Positions 9,179-18,249 of a stretch of DNA of 64,000 bases are shown piece by piece (the first letter of the stretch is position 1; every line of letters begins with the position of its first letter). Location of the stretch: NCBI RefSeq assembly GCF_000025005.1, contig NC_013526.1, positions 868,001 through 932,000 of the forward strand, in the 5' to 3' direction. The DNA comes from Thermobaculum terrenum ATCC BAA-798 (GTDB lineage Bacteria > Chloroflexota > Chloroflexia > Thermobaculales > Thermobaculaceae). The notes beneath the pieces are model-generated. The model saw only the letters and a program-made list of their open reading frames with translations. It was not told the origin of the DNA and did not search any database. Made by a program: the position numbers and the translations under genes.

Positions 9179-9204
9179 ATTAGTCACTAATTTATAGTTA
9201 CTAT
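9179..9204. promoter_or_regulatory. Two tandem palindromic operator-like sites
   Basis: ATTAGTCACTAAT (9179-9191) and ATAGTTACTAT (9194-9204) are both perfect odd-length palindromes sharing the core TAGTNACTA, with centres 14 bp apart. They lie directly upstream of the LLM oxidoreductase gene and overlap its likely promoter. Similar cores bind MarR/HxlR-type winged helices, but the regulator is not identifiable here. Confidence 0.6.
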
Positions 9205-9270
9205 TCCATGATACCTCAAAAAGCACGCCTGTAGTATCATGAAGCTGTAACAGCTACATGGAGCAAGAAG

Positions 9271-9474
9271 ATGGCCAGAGACCAACTGCCCGAGCTATGG
9301 GAGCTCGCCGACACCTTAGAGTTCGCCGTGAGGGCCATCCGCCAGGGAGCGCTGCACTCCGGGGAGGTGAGCACGGACGACGGCGGCACCGCGCGCTTCG
9401 ACCCCCTGGGAGCCATAGAGGAGGTGATCTTCTACCTGCGCGAGCTGGAGATGCGATCCCGCCAGCAGGGCTGA
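9271..9474 (+). CDS. Small acidic helical protein of unknown function
   Basis: 67 residues (ARDQLPELWELADTLEFAV near the start, LGAIEEVIFYLRELEMR near the end). It is predicted to be two amphipathic helices separated by a short strand-like GEVSTDDGGTARFD. No signal peptide, cysteine or metal motif. A TATCAT box lies about 30 nt upstream; the SD is weak (GCAAGAAG). Not recognised. It ends exactly where the convergent SIS-domain gene ends, leaving no space for a terminator. Confidence 0.5.
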   Translation: MARDQLPELWELADTLEFAVRAIRQGALHSGEVSTDDGGTARFDPLGAIEEVIFYLRELEMRSRQQG

Positions 9475-10515
9475 TCACCTGGTGCGCGTGACCTTGGTCA
9501 GGCCCCTTGGGGAGTCCGGGTCCAGACCCTTCACCTGTGCCAGGTGCAGCGACAGCAGCTGCCCCGGCAGGATGGAGACTATCGGGCTCAGCCACTCGGG
9601 CACGCCTTCGGGCAGCGGGCAGTACACGTTGGCCAACCCCTTGGCGTCCTTCGAGTCCGAGATCACCAGCAGCTCGGCGCCGTAGGAGTGCAGGTCCCGC
9701 GCCAGCTCCAGCACATCGCCGAACGCCCGGCCAGAGGGCATGATCATTATCACCGGCAGACCCTGGTGGACGGTCGCTATCGGGCCGTGGCGGAAGTCTG
9801 CCGAGGAGTAAGCCGTGGCCATCACGTAGGTCAGCTCCTTGAGCTTGAGGGCGAGCTCGAACGCCGTAGCGTAGTTGAAGCCCCTGCCGATCACCACGCA
9901 CTGCTCCATGAACCTGTAGCGCTCGGCACGGCGCGACACCTCGTCGGAGATCTCCAGCGCTCTCGCCACAGCGGCCGGTATCTGCTTGACCTCCTCCAGG
10001 TGCGTCCGGCTGCCGCTCCAGAGCGCCCCCAGCAGCGCCATCACCAGCAGTTGGGCCGTGTAGGTCTTGGTCGCCGCCACGCTCCTCTCGGGTCCGGCGT
10101 GGATGGGGATCACCCAGTCGGCAGTGTTCGCCAGCGGCGAGTCCGGGGCGTTGGTGATCGCCAGCGTGGGGCGGCCCTGCCGCCTGCCCTCCTCGAGCAC
10201 CGCCACTATGTCAGGCGACTGCCCGGATTGCGACACCCCCACCACCAGCGCGCCGTCCAGCCTGGGGGGCGTCTGGTACAGCGTGTACAGGGATGGGGTG
10301 GCCAGGGCCACGGGGAAGCCCGCGAGCGAGCTCCACACGTACTGTGCGTACGTGGCGGCGTGGTCGGACGATCCCCTGGCGGCTATGACCACGTAGTTGA
10401 ACTCGGGTATCTCGCCCGTGATCCCCTCGACCCTCTCCAGCTCCCACTCCAGCAGTGAGGAGAGCACCTTGGGCTGGCTGTAGATCTCCTCCTCCAGGAA
10501 GGTGTTGGTGGGCAT
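9475..10515 (-). CDS. Two-SIS-domain sugar-phosphate isomerase/deaminase (GlmS C-terminal half-like)
   Basis: 346 residues from ATG 10515 (GGAGG 10 nt upstream); an upstream TTG-type extension is unlikely. It contains two SIS domains as in the isomerase half of GlmS but lacks the glutaminase domain: ARGSSDHAA, GVSQSGQSPDI and ERSVAATKTYTAQL in the first, GRGFNYATAFELALKLKE, SSADFRHGP and a KVTRTR tail in the second. Such stand-alone proteins are glucosamine-6-phosphate deaminases or FrlB/AgaS-like enzymes. nagB and nagA lie 9 kb away, so a role in amino-sugar catabolism is likely. Divergent from the MBL gene with overlapping -10 regions near 10540-10555. Confidence 0.85.
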   Translation of the reverse strand: MPTNTFLEEEIYSQPKVLSSLLEWELERVEGITGEIPEFNYVVIAARGSSDHAATYAQYVWSSLAGFPVALATPSLYTLYQTPPRLDGALVVGVSQSGQSPDIVAVLEEGRRQGRPTLAITNAPDSPLANTADWVIPIHAGPERSVAATKTYTAQLLVMALLGALWSGSRTHLEEVKQIPAAVARALEISDEVSRRAERYRFMEQCVVIGRGFNYATAFELALKLKELTYVMATAYSSADFRHGPIATVHQGLPVIMIMPSGRAFGDVLELARDLHSYGAELLVISDSKDAKGLANVYCPLPEGVPEWLSPIVSILPGQLLSLHLAQVKGLDPDSPRGLTKVTRTR

Positions 10516-10581
10516 GACTCTTGCACCTCCGACAAAGAGATAATCTATACTACACACAAACACGCACTGAGAGGAACCTGT

Positions 10582-11169
10582 ATGCCGGAGATCGACGTGA
10601 GGTGCATCCGCCTAGGACCGCTGGACAACAACGTGTACATCGTGGTGGACCGGGAGACGCGCAGGGGCGTCGTAGTGGACGCCTCGGACGACGCCTCCCG
10701 CATAGCCCGGGAGGCTACCGGCGTACAGGTGTCCTCCATCCTCATCACCCACGGCGACCAGGACCACGTGGACGCGCTCGAGGACCTGGCTCGCCTGCTG
10801 GGCGTGCCCGTGGCCGCGCACCCCTTGGACGCCTCCCGGCTGCCGGTGAAGCCGGACATCGAGCTGCAGGACGGCATGGAGATCGAGGTGGGGGCGCTCT
10901 CGCTCAGGGTGATCCACACCCCGGGGCACACCCCGGGCAGCGTCTGCTTCTACGCGCCGGGCTACCTGCTCTCCGGCGACACCCTATTCCCCGGAGGTCC
11001 CGGCAACACCTACGGGGACAGGCGCAGGTTCGACCAGATCATCGCTTCCATCCAGGACAAGCTGTTCGTGCTGCCCGACGATACGCAGGTGCTGCCTGGC
11101 CACGGCGACCCCACCACCATAGGCAACGAGCGCCCCTACCTGGAGGAATGGATCGCGAGAGGATGGTGA
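10582..11169 (+). CDS. MBL-fold hydrolase (glyoxalase II-like) with altered metal motif
   Basis: 195 residues of metallo-beta-lactamase fold. The HxHxDH motif reads H-G-D-Q-D-H (in LITHGDQDHVDAL), so the second histidine is Asp. The remaining ligands are present: HTPGHTPGS, SGDTLF and LPGHGD. Standard glyoxalase II and hydrolases have His there; Asp or Glu at this position is known from other metal chemistries such as flavodiiron proteins, so activity may differ. SD GAGAGGAACC precedes ATG 10582. The nitrilase-family gene begins 7 nt downstream, so they form an operon. Confidence 0.85.
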   Translation: MPEIDVRCIRLGPLDNNVYIVVDRETRRGVVVDASDDASRIAREATGVQVSSILITHGDQDHVDALEDLARLLGVPVAAHPLDASRLPVKPDIELQDGMEIEVGALSLRVIHTPGHTPGSVCFYAPGYLLSGDTLFPGGPGNTYGDRRRFDQIIASIQDKLFVLPDDTQVLPGHGDPTTIGNERPYLEEWIARGW

Positions 11170-11176
11170 AGAAGCT

Positions 11177-12181
11177 ATGTACCTGAGAGTAGCGCTGCTG
11201 CAGATGGCATCCTGCGGGGAGGACCAGGAGGGCAACCTGCGCAAGGGCGAGGATTTCTGCCGACGGGCCGCGGCCATGGGAGCAGACCTGGCCCTCTTCC
11301 CCGAGATGTGGAACATCGGCTACACCTTCAGCCGTCCCCCGCTGCCCCAAGGCCAGCAGCAGGTCAACGTCATGCACGACGTGTGGAGGGCACCCCGCTA
11401 TTGGACGGCGGGCAGCCAGGATCCCGAGGAGGCGCTGGCGGAGCACATAAGGCGCTGGCAGTCGCTGGCGGTGACGGAGGACTCCCCCTTCGTGCGGCAC
11501 TTCAGGCAGTTGGCCAAGGAGCTCGACATGGCGATAGCGCTCACCTACCTGCAGGCATGGGAGCCCGCCCCCCGCAACGTCGTGTCGATCATAGACCGAC
11601 GAGGCGAGATCCTGATGACCTACGCGAAGGTGCACACCTGCGACTTCGGGCTCCCCGAGTGGTGCACCACCCCTGGCGAGGGCTTCTACGCATGCGACCT
11701 CGAGACGAGGGAGGGTGAGGTCAGGCTGGGAGCCATGATCTGCTACGACCGGGAGTTTCCCGAGAGCGCGCGCATCCTGATGATCGAGGGCGCCGAGGTG
11801 ATCCTCACCCCCAACGCCTGCGACCTGGAGGAGCACAGGCTGTCACAGTTCAAGGTGAGGGCGTTCGAGAACTCGGTCGCCGTGGCGATGGCCAACTACG
11901 CGGCCCCGCAGATGAACGGGCACTCGTGTGCCTACCATCCTGTGGCCTTCGATGCGCATGGGCGATCCCAGGACACGACGGTGGTCCTGGCGGGCGAGGC
12001 CGAGGGGGTGTACCTGGCGCAGTTCGACCTGGACGAGATCCGGGAGTATCGGGAGCGCGAGGTGTGGAACAACGCCTTCCGCCGCCCCCACAGGTACGGC
12101 AAGCTGGTGGAGCAGGGGGTCGAGCCCCCGTTCGTGAGGGTCAACGCCCGCGGCGAGAGGTACGACCCCAGCAAGAGGTAG
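11177..12181 (+). CDS. Carbon-nitrogen hydrolase (nitrilase superfamily amidase)
   Basis: 334 residues. The Glu-Lys-Cys triad is visible: E in LFPEMWNIGY (about 43), K in YAKVHTCDFG (about 152), C in GAMICYDREFPESAR (about 189). The CYDREFPE context fits aliphatic amidase or carbamoylase-type members rather than true nitrilases. It carries an extra insertion after residue 60 (YTFSRPPLPQG to AGSQDPEEA). Substrate unknown. It is the second gene of an operon with the MBL hydrolase. Confidence 0.88.
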   Translation: MYLRVALLQMASCGEDQEGNLRKGEDFCRRAAAMGADLALFPEMWNIGYTFSRPPLPQGQQQVNVMHDVWRAPRYWTAGSQDPEEALAEHIRRWQSLAVTEDSPFVRHFRQLAKELDMAIALTYLQAWEPAPRNVVSIIDRRGEILMTYAKVHTCDFGLPEWCTTPGEGFYACDLETREGEVRLGAMICYDREFPESARILMIEGAEVILTPNACDLEEHRLSQFKVRAFENSVAVAMANYAAPQMNGHSCAYHPVAFDAHGRSQDTTVVLAGEAEGVYLAQFDLDEIREYREREVWNNAFRRPHRYGKLVEQGVEPPFVRVNARGERYDPSKR

Positions 12182-12201
12182 GGCGGGAGCTACTCCCGCC
12201 C
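12181..12201. terminator. Bidirectional hairpin between amidase and bioY
   Basis: GGGCGGGAG / CTA / CTCCCGCCC: a perfect 9-bp GC stem with a 3-nt loop. The loop contains the bioY stop codon, and the plus-strand gene stops directly before it. No U-tract follows on either strand, so it is either a non-canonical terminator or an mRNA 3' end stabiliser. Confidence 0.55.
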
Positions 12202-12783
12202 CCAGAGACCAAGCAGCTTCCAGCCCGCTGGCAGGGTCAGCGCCGCCAACAGGGTCTTGATGACATCGCCCGGGATGAACGGGTAGAGCCCCAGCGGCAG
12301 GGCCTTATCCCAGCCCACGAAGTGCGCCAGCCAGGACACACCGCAGGCGAAGATGATCACCTCGCCGACCAACATCGGCACCAGCGCGGTCCACATCCTG
12401 CGGTCCATCCCACGCTCGGCCATCCAGCCGATGACGTAGGCCGCCAGGACGAAGCCCACCAGGTAGCCCCCGGTCGGCCCCAGCAGCTTCGCCCAGCCCG
12501 AAGCCCCCTGAGCAAAGAAGGGCAGGCCCATGCCTCCCTCTATTATGTAGAGCAGCATGCTCAGGGCTCCCCTGCGGCTGCCCAGCAGCGTACCTATCAA
12601 CAGCACGCCGTACGTCTGCCCCGTTATGGGCACGGGCGTGAAGGGCAGCGGGATCGAGACCTGCGCGAGCGCCGCCATCAACAGGCTGCCGGCCACCACC
12701 ACCAACAGGTGATAGAGGAGGCTGCTGCCCTGGAGCAGGGCGTCCACGAGGGTCCTTCTGGGTGCTATAGCTTGAGACAACAT
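12190..12783 (-). CDS. bioY: Biotin transporter S-component BioY
   Basis: 197 residues with six membrane segments. It shows the BioY signature: PLPFTPVPITGQTYGVLLIGTLLG, GGMGLPFFAQG and GPTGGYLVGF. As the substrate-capture subunit of an energy-coupling-factor transporter it takes up biotin. No EcfA/T genes are adjacent, so it would share a module or act alone. ATG 12783 follows GGAGGTGTGC and is preferred to GTG 12789. Confidence 0.93.
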   Translation of the reverse strand: MLSQAIAPRRTLVDALLQGSSLLYHLLVVVAGSLLMAALAQVSIPLPFTPVPITGQTYGVLLIGTLLGSRRGALSMLLYIIEGGMGLPFFAQGASGWAKLLGPTGGYLVGFVLAAYVIGWMAERGMDRRMWTALVPMLVGEVIIFACGVSWLAHFVGWDKALPLGLYPFIPGDVIKTLLAALTLPAGWKLLGLWGRE

Positions 12784-12895
12784 GCACACCTCCTAGAGAT
12801 TGATGATGAGAGACGATGAATCCCTCCAAAAGTATGGATCAAAGGGGCGGGTTTTTGCAACGGCTACCCCTGGGAAGGTACAGACGCTACGGCTA

Positions 12896-12923
12896 TTGAC
12901 AATATCCCGTGAGGTGTTATCAT
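12896..12923 (+). promoter_or_regulatory. Sigma-70 promoter of the ribose-type ABC operon
   Basis: TTGACA (12896-12901), a 16-bp spacer and TATCAT (12918-12923), 47 nt upstream of the TTG start at 12971. It drives the SBP-permease-ATPase operon. Confidence 0.75.
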
Positions 12924-12970
12924 ACCCGCCGCGAGGGGTTATAACTTCGGACGCAGAGGGAGGTAAGGCA

Positions 12971-13996
12971 TTGAAGAAGCGCAAGCTATACGGCATCCTA
13001 TGTCTGATCGCCATGCTCGTGCTGGCCGGCTGCGGAGGAGGGGTGAGCGGGACACCATCCGCGATCTCGACCACGATCACCTCCAGCACCAACACCCCGG
13101 CCAGCCAACCCAGCACGGGGAAGAGCCGCAGCAACATACGCATAGTGGTGGTCACACACGGCACGGCCGCGGACCCGTTTTGGTCGGTGGTGAAGCGAGG
13201 AGTGGACGACGCCGCCAAGGAGATGGGCGTGAAGGTGGAGTACAGGGCTCCCGAGACCTTCGACATGGTCAAGATGAGCCAGCTCATAGACGCCGTGGTG
13301 GCTTCCAAGCCCGACGGGCTGGTGGTGTCCATCCCCGACGCTGACGCGCTGCGGGACTCCATCACCAAGGCCGTCCAGGCCGGCATACCCGTGGTGTCCA
13401 TCAACTCCGGAGCCGACGTCAGCAAACAGTTCGGAGCGCTGGTGCATATAGGGCAGTCGGAGTTCGAGGCGGGGGTAGGCGCCGGCGAGCAGATGAAGAA
13501 GGCAGGGGTTACATCCGCGCTCTGCATCAACCACGAGGTAGGCAACGTGGGCCTTGACCAGCGCTGCGACGGCTTCAAGAAAGGGCTCGGAGGCAACGTC
13601 AAGGTCGTCGGGGTGGAGGTGTCCAACCCCACCGATGCCCAGAACAAGATCAAGACCGCCATAGCCCAGAACCCGGGCATCAACGGCATCCTGACGCTGG
13701 GACCGCTGGGATCCACGCCCACCCTGGCCGCGCTGGGCTCCGGCGGGCCCAACGACAAGATCAAGCTGGCCACCTTCGACCTGTCACCGGATGTGCTGCA
13801 AGCGATAGCCGACGGCAAGATGCTGTTCGCGATAGATCAGCAGCAGTACCTGCAGGGGTACCTGCCGATCGTGTTCCTTACCAAGTACGCCGAGTACCAG
13901 GTAATCCCCACGGGGCAGGTGATGACCGGCCCGGCGTTCGTCACGAAGGAGAACGCCGCAAGAGTCATCGAGCTCAGCAAGCAGGGCATAAGGTAG
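12971..13996 (+). CDS. Sugar ABC transporter substrate-binding lipoprotein (RbsB-like)
   Basis: 341 residues. TTG 12971 is the start: GGGAGGT lies 6 nt upstream and the lipoprotein signal ([20 protein letters not shown]) then begins at once, with lipid Cys at about residue 21. A Ser/Thr-rich linker follows, then a periplasmic-binding-protein-4 fold ([56 protein letters not shown]). The specificity is probably a pentose, hexose or polyol. First gene of a three-gene operon; the permease starts 4 nt after the stop. Confidence 0.9.
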   Translation: MKKRKLYGILCLIAMLVLAGCGGGVSGTPSAISTTITSSTNTPASQPSTGKSRSNIRIVVVTHGTAADPFWSVVKRGVDDAAKEMGVKVEYRAPETFDMVKMSQLIDAVVASKPDGLVVSIPDADALRDSITKAVQAGIPVVSINSGADVSKQFGALVHIGQSEFEAGVGAGEQMKKAGVTSALCINHEVGNVGLDQRCDGFKKGLGGNVKVVGVEVSNPTDAQNKIKTAIAQNPGINGILTLGPLGSTPTLAALGSGGPNDKIKLATFDLSPDVLQAIADGKMLFAIDQQQYLQGYLPIVFLTKYAEYQVIPTGQVMTGPAFVTKENAARVIELSKQGIR

Positions 13997-14000
13997 GGGC

Positions 14001-15035
14001 ATGGAGGCAACCACCAAGCAGGTCGAGAGATACGCTCACGGGCTACGCATCGCTCGCAGGGTCATGGCCAGGCCGGAGCTGGGAGCGGTGGCCGGCCTCG
14101 TGCTCGTGTTCGCCATCTTCTCGCTGGTGGCGGGCAACAGGGGGTTCCTCACCAGAGAGGGCACCCTCAACTACCTGGAGGTGGCAGCACAACTGGGGCT
14201 GGTGACCGTGCCCGTGGCGCTGCTGATGATCGCAGGGGAGTTCGACCTGTCCGTGGGGGCTATGGTGGGCGCATCCGGCGTGCTGCTGGCCATCCTCGTC
14301 ACCAAGTACGGCTGGCCTCTGTGGGCGGCGCTGCTCGTCACCCTGGGAGTGGCCATGCTCCTCGGCTACATCAACGGCTACCTGGTGATCAGGACCGGCC
14401 TGCCGTCCTTCATCATAACCCTGGGCACCATGTTCGTGCTGAGGGGAGCTACCCTGGGCTTCACCAGGCTGCTGACGGGCGTGACCGTCGTCTCCGGCGT
14501 GTCTGCGGAGGTGGGAAGCAACTCCCTGGTCAAAGCTTTCACCGGCACGCCCTGGGGTGTACCCGCCTCGATCTTCTGGTGGCTGATCGTGACCCTCGCC
14601 GCCACCTGGGTGCTACAACGCACCCCCTTCGGTAACTGGATATTCGGCTCCGGTGGCGACCCCGTGGCTGCCCGCAACGTGGGCGTGCCCGTGGCCAGGG
14701 TCAAGATCGCTCTGTTCATGGCCACCTCGACGTCCGCGGCGCTGCTGGCTATTATCCAGGTGCTGAGGTACGGGTCGGCCGACGTCCTACGGGGCACCAG
14801 CCTGGAGTTCCAGGCGATAGCCGCCAGCGTGATAGGAGGTACCCTCCTGACGGGGGGTTATGGATCCGCGGTGGGAGCGGCGCTGGGAGCCCTCATCTTC
14901 GGGATGGTCAGCCAGGGGATATTCTTCACCGGCATCAACACCGACTGGTTCCAGGTGTTCCTAGGGGCCATGCTCGTTGGGGCCGTGCTGTTCAACCGGT
15001 TCGTGCGCAGATGGGCAGCTTCGGAGGCACACTGA
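14001..15035 (+). CDS. Sugar ABC transporter permease (RbsC/FrcC-like)
   Basis: 344 residues with about ten hydrophobic segments of the BPD_transp_2 family. [16 protein letters not shown] and the later [17 protein letters not shown] are the characteristic motifs. ATG 14001 starts 4 nt after the substrate-binding gene, and its TGA overlaps the ATPase ATG (TGATG). It is the single homodimeric permease of the system. Confidence 0.92.
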   Translation: MEATTKQVERYAHGLRIARRVMARPELGAVAGLVLVFAIFSLVAGNRGFLTREGTLNYLEVAAQLGLVTVPVALLMIAGEFDLSVGAMVGASGVLLAILVTKYGWPLWAALLVTLGVAMLLGYINGYLVIRTGLPSFIITLGTMFVLRGATLGFTRLLTGVTVVSGVSAEVGSNSLVKAFTGTPWGVPASIFWWLIVTLAATWVLQRTPFGNWIFGSGGDPVAARNVGVPVARVKIALFMATSTSAALLAIIQVLRYGSADVLRGTSLEFQAIAASVIGGTLLTGGYGSAVGAALGALIFGMVSQGIFFTGINTDWFQVFLGAMLVGAVLFNRFVRRWAASEAH

Positions 15036-15829
15036 TGAGCTCGCAAGCCATCATGGAGGTCGACAGGGTATCCAAGTACTTCGGATCCGTGACGGCACTG
15101 CAGGAGGTCTCGATGCAGGTCGCGGCTGGAGAGGTGATGTGCCTACTGGGAGACAACGGCGCAGGCAAGTCCACCCTGATCAAGATCCTCTCGGGAGTGC
15201 ACCAACCCGACGAGGGCAGGCTGCTGCTCGACGGGCAGGAAGTGCGCCTGGGCTCGCCCCGAGATGCCCTGTCCAAGGGCATAGCCACCGTGTACCAGGA
15301 CCTCGCGGTGGTGCCCCTGATGAGCATCACGCGCAACTTCTTCCTGGGTAGGGAGCCCACCAAGGGCTTCGGGCCGATCAGATGGTTCGACTTCAGGTAC
15401 GCCGACAGGGTCGCCCGGGAGGAGCTGGAGAAGATAGGCATAAGCATCAGAGACCCGTCCCAGCCGGTGGGCACGCTCTCTGGCGGAGAGCGGCAATCAC
15501 TTGCGATAGCCCGAGCCATACACTTCGGAGCTCGGGTGCTCCTGCTGGACGAGCCCACCTCGGCGCTGGGCGTGCGCGAGGCGGAGATCGTGCTCCGCTA
15601 CATAGTCCAGGCCAGGCAACGAGGGGTGGGGATAGTGTTCATCACCCACAACGTGCACCACGCCTACGCGGTTGGGGACCGCTTCACCATCCTCAACCGG
15701 GGTCGGAGCATGGGGACGTACACACGGCGAGAGGTAGACCCAGCACAGCTCGAGGCCATGATGTCCGGCGGCGAGGAGATGGCGCGCGTGAGCGCTGAGC
15801 TGGAGCGCCTCAGGAGCTTGCAGCAGTAG
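15035..15829 (+). CDS. Sugar ABC transporter ATP-binding protein, single-domain (FrcA-like)
   Basis: 264 residues: Walker [11 protein letters not shown]-loop VYQDLAV, signature [14 protein letters not shown], Walker [14 protein letters not shown]-loop FITHN. RbsA-type ATPases usually have two tandem cassettes (about 500 residues); this one has a single cassette, as in the fructose FrcA group, and must dimerise. Its start ATG overlaps the permease stop by 1 bp, so it is coupled. No kinase or isomerase gene follows, so the sugar cannot be inferred. Confidence 0.92.
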   Translation: MSSQAIMEVDRVSKYFGSVTALQEVSMQVAAGEVMCLLGDNGAGKSTLIKILSGVHQPDEGRLLLDGQEVRLGSPRDALSKGIATVYQDLAVVPLMSITRNFFLGREPTKGFGPIRWFDFRYADRVAREELEKIGISIRDPSQPVGTLSGGERQSLAIARAIHFGARVLLLDEPTSALGVREAEIVLRYIVQARQRGVGIVFITHNVHHAYAVGDRFTILNRGRSMGTYTRREVDPAQLEAMMSGGEEMARVSAELERLRSLQQ

Positions 15830-15858
15830 GCGGGCATTTGCTATCCTGAGCCGGCTCG

Positions 15859-15864
15859 TATAAC
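15859..15864 (+). promoter_or_regulatory. -10 box TATAAC, near-leaderless photolyase start
   Basis: TATAAC at 15859-15864 lies 9 nt before GTG 15874 with no SD sequence between. This is consistent with a leaderless transcript for the photolyase. Confidence 0.45.
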
Positions 15865-15873
15865 CTCTAGGTA

Positions 15874-17289
15874 GTGGATGACGCAACACTTGCTACCAGG
15901 TGCATGACGCTCGCTCAAAAGCCCAGGAAGGGCTCTTGCATGGTCTACGTGATGAGCCGCGACCAGAGGGTGGATGACAACTTCGCGCTCCTGCTGGCGC
16001 AGCGGGAGGCCCTGGAGCGCAGGCTACCGCTCGTGGTGCTGTTCGTCCTGCGGGAACGCCCCGGTGGCAGGTCTCGCGAGCACTTCCTGTTCATGCTGGA
16101 CGGGCTGGAGGAGGTATCTCGCAGGCTGCAGGAGCTGGGCATAGCTTGGGTACTGCGGCAGGGTTCGCCCTCCAGAACCACCCTGGCAACTCTGCGAGAG
16201 CTGGATGCCGCCAGCGTCTACCTGGACTTCAGCCCCCTGCGCGGGGCACGCGCCCGTGCCGAGCTGCTGGCAAGGGAGTTCGAGGGGTCCACACACGTCG
16301 TAGACGCCCACAACGTGATCCCCGCCTGGGAGGTGTCCGACAAGCAGGAGGTGGCCGCCCACACCATGAGGTCCAAGGTGCACAAGCTGCTGGGGCGATA
16401 CCTAGAGGCTCCTCCCCGAATCGTCCGCCACCCCTACAGCCTCGCCGATCACCTGGAGACGCTGAGCTTCGAGCAGGCTAGGGACATAGTGCACGGCTTG
16501 CCGGCCTGCGGCATCCGGATAGCACACCCCCCTGGAGAGAAGGCCGCCCGGCGACACCTGCAGAAGTTCATCGACGAGAAGCTGGAGTACTACGCGCTGC
16601 TGCGCAACGACGTCGGGCGGGATTTCCAGAGCGACCTCAGTCCCTGGCTGCACCTCGGGCATATCTCCAGCCTACGGGTGGCGCTGCAGGTGATCGAGGC
16701 CGTTGGACGGCCACCCCTGTTGCTGGAGAGGGCCAAGCTGGCCGAGCACTCGGGCCAGCCCTCGGCCTACGATGGCATGAACGCGCTGCTGGAAGAGATG
16801 ATAGTCCGCAAGGAGCTCTCGGACAACTTCTGCCTGCACAACCCCCACTACAAGAGCCTGCAAGGGGCTCCGGAATGGGGGCGGCAGACGCTGGAGGCGC
16901 ATAGGGAAGATCCCAGAGAGTTCACCTACAGCCTCCAGGAATGGGAGGAGGCCAGGACACACGATCGGGCATGGAACGCAGCCCAGACGCAGCTTCGAAG
17001 GGTCGGCAAGATCCACGGCTACATGCGCATGTACTGGGCGAAGAAGATGCTAGAGTGGTCCCGCTCCCCTGAGGAGGCGGTGGAGATGTGCGTGTACCTC
17101 AACGATAAGTACTCCGTGGACGGCGGGGACCCCAACGGCTACGCGGGCATACTCTGGTCCATCGGCGGCCTGCACGACCACCCATGGAAGGAGCGTCCGG
17201 TCTTTGGGAAGATACGCTACATGAGCGCCGAGGGTATACGCAGGAAGTACGACCTGGATAGCTACTGTAAGCGTTGGTTGGGGTCGTGA
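15874..17289 (+). CDS. Class II CPD photolyase
   Basis: About 471 residues. It is a class II deoxyribodipyrimidine photolyase, which repairs cyclobutane dimers using FAD and light. Class II features: RDQRVDDNFALLLAQ near the start, EEMIVRKELSDNFC, and the C-terminal GKIHGYMRMYWAKKMLEW, NDKYSVDGGDPNGYAGILWSIGG and FGKIRYMS. GTG 15874 is the longest start consistent with the promoter; ATG 15904 is an alternative that still includes the KPRKG lead-in. The N-terminal antenna domain (residues 25-160) is intact. Downstream kinase-like gene is 36 nt away. Confidence 0.92.
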   Translation: MDDATLATRCMTLAQKPRKGSCMVYVMSRDQRVDDNFALLLAQREALERRLPLVVLFVLRERPGGRSREHFLFMLDGLEEVSRRLQELGIAWVLRQGSPSRTTLATLRELDAASVYLDFSPLRGARARAELLAREFEGSTHVVDAHNVIPAWEVSDKQEVAAHTMRSKVHKLLGRYLEAPPRIVRHPYSLADHLETLSFEQARDIVHGLPACGIRIAHPPGEKAARRHLQKFIDEKLEYYALLRNDVGRDFQSDLSPWLHLGHISSLRVALQVIEAVGRPPLLLERAKLAEHSGQPSAYDGMNALLEEMIVRKELSDNFCLHNPHYKSLQGAPEWGRQTLEAHREDPREFTYSLQEWEEARTHDRAWNAAQTQLRRVGKIHGYMRMYWAKKMLEWSRSPEEAVEMCVYLNDKYSVDGGDPNGYAGILWSIGGLHDHPWKERPVFGKIRYMSAEGIRRKYDLDSYCKRWLGS

Positions 17290-17312
17290 TGCGCCGCATC
17301 CCCGCAGGCTGC

Positions 17313-17318
17313 TACAAT
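17313..17318 (+). promoter_or_regulatory. -10 box TACAAT, leaderless start
   Basis: TACAAT 7 nt before ATG 17326 and no SD. It implies a leaderless transcript for the phosphotransferase gene, unless it is read through from the photolyase. Confidence 0.5.
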
Positions 17319-17325
17319 GCTACAT

Positions 17326-18249
17326 ATGCAGCTAGGCAGGGCGCAGGATCTCACCATATCTAGAGAGGACATCACCCCGGAGCTGGCTCAGAAGCTGGTG
17401 CGCTCACAGTTCCCGCAGTGGGCGGAGCTACCGGTGCGGCCGGTGAGGCAGAGTGGCTGGGACAACCGCACGTTCCGGCTGGGAGATGACCTACTCATCC
17501 GCATGCCCAGCGGCGAGGGCTACGCACCCCAGGTGCCCAAGGAGCAGGAGTGGTTGCCCAAGCTGGCACCCCAGCTGCCGCTGGAGATACCTCAGCCCGT
17601 GGCCATGGGCGCGCCCGGCGAGGGCTACCCCTGGCACTGGTCAATCTACCGCTGGATAGCGGGCGAGCCCGCCACCACTGGGAAGGTAGCGAGCATGGCG
17701 CAGCTCGCGCTCGACCTGGCCGGTTTCCTCCGAGCGCTGCAGGCGGCGGACACCACCGGCGGCCCGCTGGCCGGACCCCATAGCTGGTATCGGGGCGGAC
17801 ACCTGGAGGTGTACGGTCACGAGACACGGCGGGCAGTAGCCGCCCTGGGCAACTTGGTGGAGGGCCAACTAGTGACCGAGATCTGGGAGGCAGCGGTCGC
17901 TACCCGCTGGCCACACGAGCCGGTATGGGTGCACGGCGACGTGACGGCCCAGAACCTGATCGTCAGGCACGGCGTGCTGCACGCCGTCATAGACTTCGGC
18001 TGCTCAGCGGTAGGGGATCCGGCCTGCGACCTGGCCGTAGCCTGGACCTTATTCTCCGGGGACAGCCGGGAGGCCTTTGTCTCCGCCATGGGGTTGGACG
18101 ACGGCACCTGGCTAAGGGGCATGGGATGGACGCTGTGGAAGGCCCTCATCACCATAGAGGGCAGCCCCAGCCCACGGCACCCGTGGGCCACCGAGTCGAT
18201 GAGGGTCATTGGGGAGGTTGTGAGGGACTACCTCGTCTGGCGCTCCTAG
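17326..18249 (+). CDS. Aminoglycoside phosphotransferase-family kinase
   Basis: 307 residues of the APH/choline-kinase fold. The catalytic loop WVHGDVTAQNLIV supplies the Brenner motif HGDxxxxN, and IDFGCSAVGDPACDLA supplies the metal-binding D. A nucleotide-loop-like QSGWDNRTFRLG lies near residue 47. The family includes antibiotic kinases and small-metabolite kinases; close relatives are commonly annotated as aminoglycoside phosphotransferases without proof. The 3' end overlaps the convergent methyltransferase gene by 4 bp. Confidence 0.85.
   Translation: MQLGRAQDLTISREDITPELAQKLVRSQFPQWAELPVRPVRQSGWDNRTFRLGDDLLIRMPSGEGYAPQVPKEQEWLPKLAPQLPLEIPQPVAMGAPGEGYPWHWSIYRWIAGEPATTGKVASMAQLALDLAGFLRALQAADTTGGPLAGPHSWYRGGHLEVYGHETRRAVAALGNLVEGQLVTEIWEAAVATRWPHEPVWVHGDVTAQNLIVRHGVLHAVIDFGCSAVGDPACDLAVAWTLFSGDSREAFVSAMGLDDGTWLRGMGWTLWKALITIEGSPSPRHPWATESMRVIGEVVRDYLVWRS

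Noticed and set aside
7211-9190. 659-codon plus-strand frame covering the CPBP gene and the LLM gene
   Set aside because: Runs through two well-supported genes in other frames; Arg/Gly/Ala-rich composition typical of a shadow frame.
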